The position numbers were made by a program, and so were the translations under genes. A stretch of 64,000 nt of DNA from Sva-07 sp963707515. Lineage in GTDB: Bacteria; Actinomycetota; Acidimicrobiia; Acidimicrobiales; Ilumatobacteraceae. This document shows, piece by piece, positions 24,973 to 31,821 of this stretch. The notes beneath the pieces were generated by a model. The model was not told where the DNA came from and did no database searches. It saw only the letters and a program-made list of their open reading frames with translations. Position 1 is the stretch's first letter. Each line of letters opens with the position of its first letter. Where the stretch lies: assembly GCA_963707515.1 (NCBI GenBank), contig CAVPQI010000001.1:2046001-2110000 (forward strand). The letters are read 5' to 3'.

Positions 24973-26067
24973 TCAGCGTTGGCTGGCGCGGATCGCGGCG
25001 AGCAGCTCGTCGCGCTGCATCGTCGAGCGGCCGGGGACCTGGAGCTGACCGGCGACTTTGCGTAGTTCGGCGACGGTCATGTCCTCCGCGACCGCCGGCG
25101 ACGACCGCGCCGATGCCGGCTTGATCTGAACGCGCAGGGCGATCTCCTCGATGGCGTCTCGGCGGCCGGTGCCCAACCCGTGGCGCGACACGTTGAGCGC
25201 ACCCGCCGCCGCTGCCAGGCGCAGCGTGTCCTCGAAGGACATGCCCTGCGCAGCCCCGACTGCCAGCGCGGCCGTCATCGAGTCGCCACCGCCGCGGCCG
25301 TCGAGCACCTCCAGCGACGGCGACTTCACCTCGACGTACTCGCCGTCGTGACCGGCGACCGTGGAGCGGTGCTGGCGGGAGACGACGACGGTCGACGCCC
25401 CCTCGTCGGTCAGCTTGGCGATGCCGCGCACGACTGCGGCGATGCTGTCGCCGTCTGCCCATCCACCGGCGATCAATTCCTCGTGGCTCACCTTGACGAC
25501 GTCGAGTCCGCTCTTCAGCGCCGACACCAGGGGCTCGCCGCTGAGGTCGGCGACCACGGTGACGTCGTTCTTGCGCAGGTCGGCGACGAGGCGGCGGAAC
25601 GTGTCGTGATCGAACATCGGTGCCAGCTGCGTCCCCGCGAGGACGCACACCCCGGCTCGCATCGACGCTCCGACGATCGCGCTGTACAGCTCGTCGATCT
25701 CGTGGCGGCCGAGCGATGGGATCCGCGTCTCACCGATCCGCTCCAGCTGATCGCCGCGACGGTCGTCGATGTGGACCGCGTTGCCGTGTGCCATCTCGAC
25801 GAGCCACGCGTCCAACCCGTCGGCGGCGATCAGCGACGCCAGGGCGTGGCCGGACTCGCCACCGGCAGCGACGCACGTCAATGGCGTCGCACCGAGCGCC
25901 TGGACCATCTTCGAGATCCAGTAGCCCTGGCCGCCCGGATGGAGGTGGATCTCGTCCCGCCCGTCGGCGCCGGCGTGGATCTCGATCGACAACAGCAGCG
26001 CCGGGGCGAACACGGCGACACTGGTCTCGAGGTCGGCGTCCGAACGGCTGTGCGGGGGAGTGGACAC
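24973..26067 (-). CDS. PfkB-family sugar kinase with C-terminal Rho_N/SAP-like domain
   Basis: The 364-residue protein has a PfkB/ribokinase fold: HPGGQGYWISKMVQALG near residues 43-59 (the N-terminal GG motif), VVADLSGEPL, and the C-terminal nucleotide and catalytic site DGRGGGDSMTAALAVG (Asp as general base). The best match is 1-phosphofructokinase/tagatose-6-phosphate-kinase-like. The last ~36 residues (DMTVAELRKVAGQLQVPGR...RDELLAAIR) resemble the Rho_N/SAP-like helical domain that binds nucleic acid, which is unusual for a sugar kinase. ATG or GTG near 26067; divergent from dcd. Confidence 0.82.
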   Translation of the reverse strand: MSTPPHSRSDADLETSVAVFAPALLLSIEIHAGADGRDEIHLHPGGQGYWISKMVQALGATPLTCVAAGGESGHALASLIAADGLDAWLVEMAHGNAVHIDDRRGDQLERIGETRIPSLGRHEIDELYSAIVGASMRAGVCVLAGTQLAPMFDHDTFRRLVADLRKNDVTVVADLSGEPLVSALKSGLDVVKVSHEELIAGGWADGDSIAAVVRGIAKLTDEGASTVVVSRQHRSTVAGHDGEYVEVKSPSLEVLDGRGGGDSMTAALAVGAAQGMSFEDTLRLAAAAGALNVSRHGLGTGRRDAIEEIALRVQIKPASARSSPAVAEDMTVAELRKVAGQLQVPGRSTMQRDELLAAIRASQR

Positions 26068-26179
26068 GGCGGGGCGCTACCCGCCGCCGATCGCGGTCAA
26101 CCAACGCCCGCTGCGGCTTGGGGGCGCCGGCGTGACGGGCCGACGGTTGCGACGAGGCGGATCGCTAGGGTGGCCGCTC

Positions 26180-26752
26180 GTGATCCTGTCCGACCGCAGC
26201 CTGCGCGAGCAGATCGCCGCAGGGCGCATCGTCATCGATCCGTACGACGAGTCGCTCGTCCAACCGTCGTCGATCGACGTACGCATCTCGCACCTGTTCC
26301 GTGTCTTCCGCAACCACACCCGTGGTGTGATCGACGTCAAACAGGACATGGTCGAGCTCACCGAGCTCGTCGAGATCGATCCGCACGGCGACGCACCCTT
26401 CATCCTCCACCCCGGTGAGTTCGTGCTCGGCTCGACGCTCGAACGCGTCGCCGTGCCCGACGATCTCGTCGGCCGTGTCGAGGGGAAGTCCTCGCTCGGC
26501 CGCCTCGGGCTGCTCATCCACTCCACTGCCGGGTTCATCGACGCCGGCTTCGACGGCCACATCACGCTCGAGCTGGCCAACGTCGCCAGCTTGCCGATCA
26601 CGCTCTACCCGGGCATGAAGATCGGCCAGGTGAGCTTCATGCAGATGACCACCGCCGCCGATCGTCCGTACGGCAGCGGGGCCAACGGGTCGAAGTACCA
26701 GGGGCAGGCCGGACCAACGCCGAGCCGCTACTTCGAGAACTTCCGCGACTGA
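26180..26752 (+). CDS. dcd: dCTP deaminase (bifunctional dCTP deaminase/dUTPase type)
   Basis: The 190-residue enzyme deaminates dCTP, supplying dUMP for dTTP synthesis if the dUTPase activity is present as in Mycobacterium. Motifs: LVQPSSIDVRISHLFRVF, VEGKSSLGRLGLLIHSTAG, FIDAGFDGHITLELANV (catalytic Glu) and YPGMKIGQVSF, ending YQGQAGPTPSRYFENF. GTG 26180 (VILSDRSL) is the family start; longer open frame upstream is not conserved. The length matches the family (about 190). Confidence 0.95.
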   Translation: MILSDRSLREQIAAGRIVIDPYDESLVQPSSIDVRISHLFRVFRNHTRGVIDVKQDMVELTELVEIDPHGDAPFILHPGEFVLGSTLERVAVPDDLVGRVEGKSSLGRLGLLIHSTAGFIDAGFDGHITLELANVASLPITLYPGMKIGQVSFMQMTTAADRPYGSGANGSKYQGQAGPTPSRYFENFRD

Positions 26753-26757
26753 CCTCG

Positions 26758-26781
26758 GTTTGCCGTCGACGGTGGCGGGTA
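26758..26781 (+). promoter_or_regulatory. SigB/SigF-like promoter for the CsbD operon
   Basis: GTTT at 26758-26761 and GGGTA at 26777-26781 are separated by 15 bases, matching the general-stress sigma factor consensus GTTT-N14-16-GGGTA. It lies 49 bases before the CsbD-family start, and CsbD proteins are known general-stress genes. Confidence 0.5.
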
Positions 26782-26829
26782 GTCGCGAGTTCAGCGATCT
26801 ACCCCATCGACGAATCCTGAGGAGGAATC

Positions 26830-27015
26830 ATGAGTGGAGAAAAGGATCAGGCCGTCGGCCGCATCAAGCAAGCGGCTGGAGACCTCACCGACGACGAGGA
26901 ACTGAAGCGCGACGGCAAGAAGGATGAGTTCGCCGGCAAGTTGAAGGACACCGTCGACGACGTCAAGGACAAGATCAACGAAGGCGTCGACAAGCTGCGC
27001 CACAAGTCGAAGTGA
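26830..27015 (+). CDS. CsbD-family general stress protein
   Basis: The 61-residue, Lys/Asp-rich helical protein (GRIKQAAGDLTDDEELKRDG, then LKDTVDDVKDKINEG) fits the CsbD family, a sigma-B-controlled stress protein in Bacillus with no known biochemical activity. A perfect GAGGAGG ribosome-binding site lies at 26819-26825. Its stop overlaps the GTG start of the next gene. Confidence 0.92.
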   Translation: MSGEKDQAVGRIKQAAGDLTDDEELKRDGKKDEFAGKLKDTVDDVKDKINEGVDKLRHKSK

Positions 27016-27470
27016 CGTCGAAGCACATCGAGTCGATCGACGTCGATGTGCCGGTGCGGCTGGCGTACGACCAGTGGACGCAGTTCGAGGAGTTCCCGCG
27101 GTTCATGCAGAGCGTCGACGAGATCCACCAGGTCACCGATGACACGGTGCACTGGAAGGTGGACATCGCCGGGGTGGCACGGGAGTTCCACACGCTGATC
27201 ACCGAACAAACACTCAACGAGTGCATCGCCTGGGAGACCATCGACGGCCCCGATCACGCCGGTGTGGTCACCTTTCAGCCCCTCAGCGATGCCAGGACCC
27301 GGGTCACCCTGCAGATGGAATACGACCCCGTCGGCTTCTTCGAGCACGTCGGCGACAAGGTCGGACTCGTCTCGAGCCGACTGCGCGGTGACATGGAAGC
27401 CTTCAAGACCTACATCGAACACCGTGGCAGGCCGTCCGGCGGGTGGCGCGGCTCGATCGAACAACACTGA
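27012..27470 (+). CDS. SRPBCC (polyketide cyclase/dehydrase-like) protein
   Basis: The 152-residue START/SRPBCC-fold protein reads SIDVDVPVRLAYDQWTQFEEFPRFM at the N-terminus and VTLQMEYDPVGFFEHVGD before the long C-terminal helix. Such proteins bind hydrophobic ligands; this type is often found beside CsbD or membrane-stress genes. GTG 27012 overlaps the CsbD stop (GTGA), so the two form one operon. An intrinsic terminator follows. Confidence 0.85.
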   Translation: MTSKHIESIDVDVPVRLAYDQWTQFEEFPRFMQSVDEIHQVTDDTVHWKVDIAGVAREFHTLITEQTLNECIAWETIDGPDHAGVVTFQPLSDARTRVTLQMEYDPVGFFEHVGDKVGLVSSRLRGDMEAFKTYIEHRGRPSGGWRGSIEQH

Positions 27471-27488
27471 CACCAGGTCTCCCGATCC

Positions 27489-27527
27489 GACCCGGGCAGC
27501 AGCGATGTTGCCCGGGTCGCTCGGGTT
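27489..27527 (+). terminator. intrinsic terminator after the CsbD-SRPBCC operon
   Basis: Perfect 10-bp arms GACCCGGGCA (27489-27498) and TGCCCGGGTC (27509-27518) enclose a 10-base loop, followed by a GGGTTTT stretch. It is placed just after the SRPBCC stop. Confidence 0.75.
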
Positions 27528-27575
27528 TTCGGGGCGTCGGAGTGGGGGCCCATCGAGCCGCCAATCGACCGAACC

Positions 27576-27620
27576 GTCAGTCGACGAAGCGTCAGTCGAC
27601 GAAGCGTCAGTCGACGAAGC
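27576..27620. repeat. 15-bp direct repeat, three exact tandem units
   Basis: GTCAGTCGACGAAGC occurs three times in a row. The unit nearest the helicase contains that gene's last codons and stop (RFVD-stop on the minus strand at 27607), so the other two are duplicates of the coding end placed just after the stop. Confidence 0.9.
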
Positions 27621-29349
27621 GTCGAACCCGGGCCCGCTTGCCGCGCATCGTCGTCGACTGCATGGCATCGATCACCTGCTGCACGGAACCTTCAGGCACG
27701 CCGACCACCGAGTACGCCTCGGCGATGCGGATGGGACCGATGTCGCGTCCGACCAGCCCCGTCTCGTTGGCGATCGCGCCCACCAGGTCGGCCGGCCGCA
27801 CGCCGGCCTTGCGGCCGAGACTGACGTGGACGAAGCCGGTGTCGGGCGACCCCCCGGCTCGGCCCTTCTGACGGTCGCCACCGCGTGCACCCTGACCACG
27901 CGGCCCACGGTCGTCGCGCGACCCGCGCTCGGGACGGGCGCCCGTGGACTTGCCGCCTTTGCGGTCGGCGCCGTGGAACGAGGCGTCGGGGATCTCCTGC
28001 TCGTCGACCGTGGCGACGGTCGCTTCGTGGAGCAGCTTCAGCGCGGCGAGGGCGATTCGGCGCTCGTTGTCCTCGCCGGCGAGCGCGTGCAGCAGCGGGT
28101 TGAACGTCTCGAGGTCGTCGCTGGCCAACGCGTCGCGCACCGCCGTGACCGTCAGCTCCACCTGACGGGCGCGGAGGTCGGCGACGGTTGGCACCGTGGC
28201 GATCTCGAAGCGCTGCTTGGTCAGCCGCTCGATGTTCTCCAGCCCGCGGCGCTCGCGCGGCTCCGCCAGCGTGATCGCCACACCCTCGCGACCGGCCCGG
28301 CCGACGCGCCCGATGCGGTGCACGTAGCTCTCCGGCGCCGACGGCACGTCGTAGTTGACGACGTGGGTCAGCAGGTCGACATCGAGGCCACGTGCGGCGA
28401 CATCGGTCGCCACCAGCAGCTCGGCGGTGCCATCGCGCAGGCGACTCATCACCCGGTCACGCTGCGCCTGGTCCATGCCGCCGTGGAGTGCCTCGGCGCG
28501 GTAGCCGCGGGCGTTCATCGTCTCGGTCAGCAGGTCGACCTCGGTCCGAGTGCGGCAGAACACGAGGGCGGCCTTCGGGGCCTCGATGTCGAGAATGCGG
28601 CCGAGCGCCGACGGCTTGTGCGCCCGCGGCACGACGTACACCGTCTGGCGGATGCGCGCCTTGGTGCCCGCTTCCGTCTCGCTGCGGGCGATCGTGATGC
28701 GCTGCGGGTCGCGCTGGTGGCGTTCGGCGATGGCGTTGATGCGCTTCGGCAACGTGGCCGAGAAGAGCACCGTCTGGCGATCGTCCGGCGTGCTCTCGAG
28801 GATCGACTCGATGTCGTCGGCGAACCCCATGTCGAGCATCTCGTCGGCCTCGTCGAGGATCACCGTGACGATGCCGTCGAGCTTCAACGAACCGCGGCCG
28901 ATGTGGTCGAGGGCGCGGCCCGGTGTTGCCACGACGACGTGCGCACCGCGGTCGAGCGCCTGCAGCTGGCGACGGATGTCCTGGCCGCCGAACACGGGCA
29001 CGACGGTGATGCCCATGTTGCGTCCGTAGCGGAACATCGCCTCGCTGACCTGCACGGCGAGCTCGCGGGTCGGCACCAACACGAGCACCTGCGGCACTCG
29101 ACGGCTGGCATCGAGGAGCTGCAGCGCCGGCAGCGCGAACGCCGCGGTCTTGCCGGTACCGGTCGCCGCTTGACCGAGGACGTCGCGGCCGGTGAGCAGG
29201 ACGGGGATCGTCTCGCGCTGGATCGGGGTCGGCTCCTCGTAGCCCAGGGCGTCGAGCGCCTCGAGGATCTCACCGTCGAGTCCGAGGGCGCCGAAGCCCG
29301 TCTCCAGGTCGCCGGATGGCGCGTCGTCGGGTTGTTCGTGGTCATTCAT
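27607..29349 (-). CDS. deaD: DEAD-box ATP-dependent RNA helicase (DeaD/CsdA-like)
   Basis: The 580-residue enzyme has the full helicase core: Q motif (GYEEPTPIQRETIP), motif I ATGTGKT, Ia PTRELAVQ, motif II DEAD, motif III SAT, motif V ARGLDV and motif VI HRIGRVGRAGR. After about residue 430 comes a Gly/Arg/Asp-rich linker, then a DbpA/CsdA-type RNA-binding domain (GFVHVSLGRKAGVRPADLVGAIAN). It unwinds RNA in ribosome assembly or cold adaptation. The start MNDHEQPDD at 29349 follows the family; longer frame to 29439 is not supported. The three-copy 15-bp repeat lies at its 3' end. Confidence 0.93.
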   Translation of the reverse strand: MNDHEQPDDAPSGDLETGFGALGLDGEILEALDALGYEEPTPIQRETIPVLLTGRDVLGQAATGTGKTAAFALPALQLLDASRRVPQVLVLVPTRELAVQVSEAMFRYGRNMGITVVPVFGGQDIRRQLQALDRGAHVVVATPGRALDHIGRGSLKLDGIVTVILDEADEMLDMGFADDIESILESTPDDRQTVLFSATLPKRINAIAERHQRDPQRITIARSETEAGTKARIRQTVYVVPRAHKPSALGRILDIEAPKAALVFCRTRTEVDLLTETMNARGYRAEALHGGMDQAQRDRVMSRLRDGTAELLVATDVAARGLDVDLLTHVVNYDVPSAPESYVHRIGRVGRAGREGVAITLAEPRERRGLENIERLTKQRFEIATVPTVADLRARQVELTVTAVRDALASDDLETFNPLLHALAGEDNERRIALAALKLLHEATVATVDEQEIPDASFHGADRKGGKSTGARPERGSRDDRGPRGQGARGGDRQKGRAGGSPDTGFVHVSLGRKAGVRPADLVGAIANETGLVGRDIGPIRIAEAYSVVGVPEGSVQQVIDAMQSTTMRGKRARVRRFVD

Positions 29350-29437
29350 GGGTCTTGCTCCGGGTTCGGGGTCGATCAACCCTACGGAACGGAAGTCCGA
29401 TCTCGACGCGCGTCGCTCGAATCGTTCACAATTGCGC

Positions 29438-30649
29438 ATGCCTTACATCACCGACCGCGTCGCGCACGACGCCGACGCGCACATCATGGAGCCGCCGAAC
29501 TGGTTGCGCGATCACGCCGACCCCGATGTGCGTGAGCGGCTCGAGCGTCCGTCGTATGCCAACGAGCTGGCGCAGACCGGAGACGGTGACCACGGCGGCG
29601 ACCAGGAACGCATCGACGACGCCTTCACCCGCCTGGCGGAACGGCACCGCAGCGACGAGTTCTTGACCGACGAAGCGGTCGAGGTGATGAACCGCAAGAA
29701 CTTCGCCGCCACCGGCTCGTTCCTCGCCGAGGACCGCTCGCGTGCCCTCGACTACATCGGCGTGTCGAGTCAGCTGCTGTTCAACACGTTCCACAACAGC
29801 CGGCTCTACCAGTGGGAACACCAGCCCGACCTCGACCTCGCCTACGGCGCGGCCCGCGCCCACAACCGCGGCATGGTCGAGTTCTGTTCGATCGACGAGC
29901 GCCTGTTGCCGACCTGCTACGTGCCGCTCGCCGACTTCGAACGGGCCGCGGCGATCACCACCGAAGCGATCGAGATGGGCGCCGCGGCGCTGCTCGTCGC
30001 TTCCGGGTGTCCCGCCGGTCATTCGCCGTCGCACGTCGCCCTCGACACGGTGTGGCGCCAGGCGGAGGAGGCCGGCCTGCCGATCGTCTTCCACGTCGGT
30101 GGCACGGGCGACCTGATCGACAAGGCGTACTTCGACAACGGGCTGCCGGTGCCGCCCGACTTCCACGGCGGCGAGGAGAACTTCCGCTCGGTCGACTACA
30201 TGGCGATCCCGTTCCCGCCGATGCAGACATTGGCGACGCTGATCTTCGACGGTGTCCTCGACCGCTTCCCGCAGCTCAGGTTCGGCGTGATCGAACAAGG
30301 CTGCATCTGGCTGCCGAGCTGGTTGAAGCAGATGGAGTCGGCGATGGATGCCTTCGGGCGCCACGAGGAGCGGCTGCGGCGGCTGTCGCTGCGGCCCGAC
30401 GAGTTCGTGCAGCGCCAGGTGCGGGTGACGCCCTACCCGACCGAGGACGTCGGCTGGGTGACCGAGCAGGTCGGTCCCGACATCTTGTTGTTCAACACCG
30501 ACTACCCGCACGTCGAGGGTGGTCGTCGGCCGTTCGAGCGGTTCGAGCGGAGTCTCGGCGACGCCGGCGAAGACGTACGCCGCAAGTTCTACGCCGACAA
30601 TTTCGTCGACCTGATGGGCGCCGGCCTGCCCGCCTCCCTGGTGTCGTAA
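29438..30649 (+). CDS. amidohydrolase-2 family metal-dependent hydrolase
   Basis: The 403-residue TIM-barrel protein opens DADAHIMEPPNWL (metal-binding DxH), with a central FHVGGTGD (metal His), FGVIEQGCIWLPSWLKQM, and a C-terminal FNTDYPHVEGGRRPFERF (catalytic Asp in the conserved S/TDYPH motif). This is the decarboxylase/hydrolase branch (ACMSD-like) common in actinobacterial aromatic and xenobiotic catabolism. The substrate is unknown. It is divergent from the helicase gene and followed by a strong hairpin. Confidence 0.88.
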   Translation: MPYITDRVAHDADAHIMEPPNWLRDHADPDVRERLERPSYANELAQTGDGDHGGDQERIDDAFTRLAERHRSDEFLTDEAVEVMNRKNFAATGSFLAEDRSRALDYIGVSSQLLFNTFHNSRLYQWEHQPDLDLAYGAARAHNRGMVEFCSIDERLLPTCYVPLADFERAAAITTEAIEMGAAALLVASGCPAGHSPSHVALDTVWRQAEEAGLPIVFHVGGTGDLIDKAYFDNGLPVPPDFHGGEENFRSVDYMAIPFPPMQTLATLIFDGVLDRFPQLRFGVIEQGCIWLPSWLKQMESAMDAFGRHEERLRRLSLRPDEFVQRQVRVTPYPTEDVGWVTEQVGPDILLFNTDYPHVEGGRRPFERFERSLGDAGEDVRRKFYADNFVDLMGAGLPASLVS

Positions 30650-30651
30650 CG

Positions 30652-30678
30652 AACGTTTGGGGACGGGCCCCAAACGTT
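30652..30678. terminator. 11-bp perfect hairpin between convergent genes
   Basis: AACGTTTGGGG and CCCCAAACGTT flank the 5-base loop ACGGG, between the amidohydrolase stop (30649) and the topoisomerase stop (30681). There is no long T-tract. The arm resembles that of the hairpin at 31714-31761. Confidence 0.6.
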
Positions 30679-30680
30679 GC

Positions 30681-31679
30681 TTACTCGGCGAGCAGCTTGG
30701 CCAGCACACTCTCCTCGCGGGAGCGCTCCTGCGAGCGTCTCGACGTCGACCACCTGCGGGCGAGCTCGCCCTCCTCGAACGCCTCGACGACCCGCGGCGC
30801 GACGTACGACGTCTTGGCGATCGTCCGCGTGTTGCCGAGCCGTTCGGCGACCACGTCATAGGCGACGACGAGCGGGTCGCGATCGCCCGGCGGGACCGTC
30901 GGCTCCATCAGTTCGTGGACCATCGTCGCCGACGCGCCGAGCGTGCGCAGGTCCTTCGCCGAGACGTCGAAGCGCACGACGTTGCTCAGCCACTCACCGA
31001 CCACGGCGCCGTCGACCGTCCAACCGTCCTCGGTGGCGAACAACAGCTCGCCACCCTGGTACTGCCGCCGCCGGCGACGGATGTGCTCGAACAGGTCCTC
31101 GTCGTCGACGGCGTGGGCCTGCTCCTTGCCGCTCTTGCCGGTGAAACACAACGTGACCCCGTGTCCGCTGACGGTGGCGTGCTCACAGCGCAACGTCGAG
31201 GCGCCGAACGACTCGTGCTCGTCGGCATAGCGCTCCGTGCCGACACGCATCAGCGTCCGATCGATGAGCCGCACGACGACGCCGGTCAGGCGGGTGCGCT
31301 CGTCGTCGCTGGCGATCGCGGCGCGGGTGGCGGCGCGCACGTCGGCGATCTTGTGCGCCAGCAGCCCGACGCGGGCGAACTTGATCTCGTCGGCGACGTG
31401 ACGGAAGTCGGGGTGGTAGAGGTACTGGCGGCGACCGGCGTCGTCGACCCCGGTGGCGAGGATGTGTGAGTCGGCGTCGGGGGCGATCCAGACGTCGTCC
31501 CAGGCGGGCGGGATGACGAGCTCCTCGATCCGCCGCCGGGTGCGGTCGTCGACCGCGCCACCGCGCGGTCCGTGGTAGCTGAAGCCCTTGCCGCGTCGGC
31601 GTCGAGCGATGCCCGGGCGATCGAGGTCGGCGTACCGCAGGCCCGCTTCGTCGGCGATCTCCGAGGGGTCGACGCTCAC
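30681..31679 (-). CDS. DNA topoisomerase IB (poxvirus-like)
   Basis: The 332-residue enzyme relaxes supercoils by transient 3' nicking. Motifs include FSYHGPRG, IPPAWDDVWIAPDADSHILATGVDDAGRRQYLYHP (N-terminal clamp), KSGKEQ, SAKDLRTLGASA (the KDFRTW-like active-site region) and the nucleophile Tyr292 in AKTSYVAPRV. The length fits bacterial topoisomerase IB. GTG 31679 is the start. Similar hairpins stand at both ends of the gene. Neighbours have no obvious link. Confidence 0.92.
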   Translation of the reverse strand: MSVDPSEIADEAGLRYADLDRPGIARRRRGKGFSYHGPRGGAVDDRTRRRIEELVIPPAWDDVWIAPDADSHILATGVDDAGRRQYLYHPDFRHVADEIKFARVGLLAHKIADVRAATRAAIASDDERTRLTGVVVRLIDRTLMRVGTERYADEHESFGASTLRCEHATVSGHGVTLCFTGKSGKEQAHAVDDEDLFEHIRRRRRQYQGGELLFATEDGWTVDGAVVGEWLSNVVRFDVSAKDLRTLGASATMVHELMEPTVPPGDRDPLVVAYDVVAERLGNTRTIAKTSYVAPRVVEAFEEGELARRWSTSRRSQERSREESVLAKLLAE

Positions 31680-31713
31680 GTCGCAGCCGATACCCCGCTG
31701 TTTCGGCGACTAA

Positions 31714-31761
31714 GCAACGGTTGGGGACCTGCAACGGCGGGGCACAGACCCCAACCGTTGC
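31714..31761. repeat. 13-bp inverted repeat upstream of topoisomerase IB and treY
   Basis: GCAACGGTTGGGG (31714-31726) and CCCCAACCGTTGC (31749-31761) are perfect arms around 22 bases. It lies between the divergent topoisomerase and treY starts, so it is not a terminator; a protein site or dispersed palindromic element is possible. The arms share (C)AACG(T/G)TTGGGG with the hairpin at 30652. Confidence 0.7.
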
Positions 31762-31821
31762 ATTGTTCCGATCGGCGTGCGGTTGTTTGCGTCGCGCCGG
31801 GGCAGGGGTAGAGAGGTGGCC

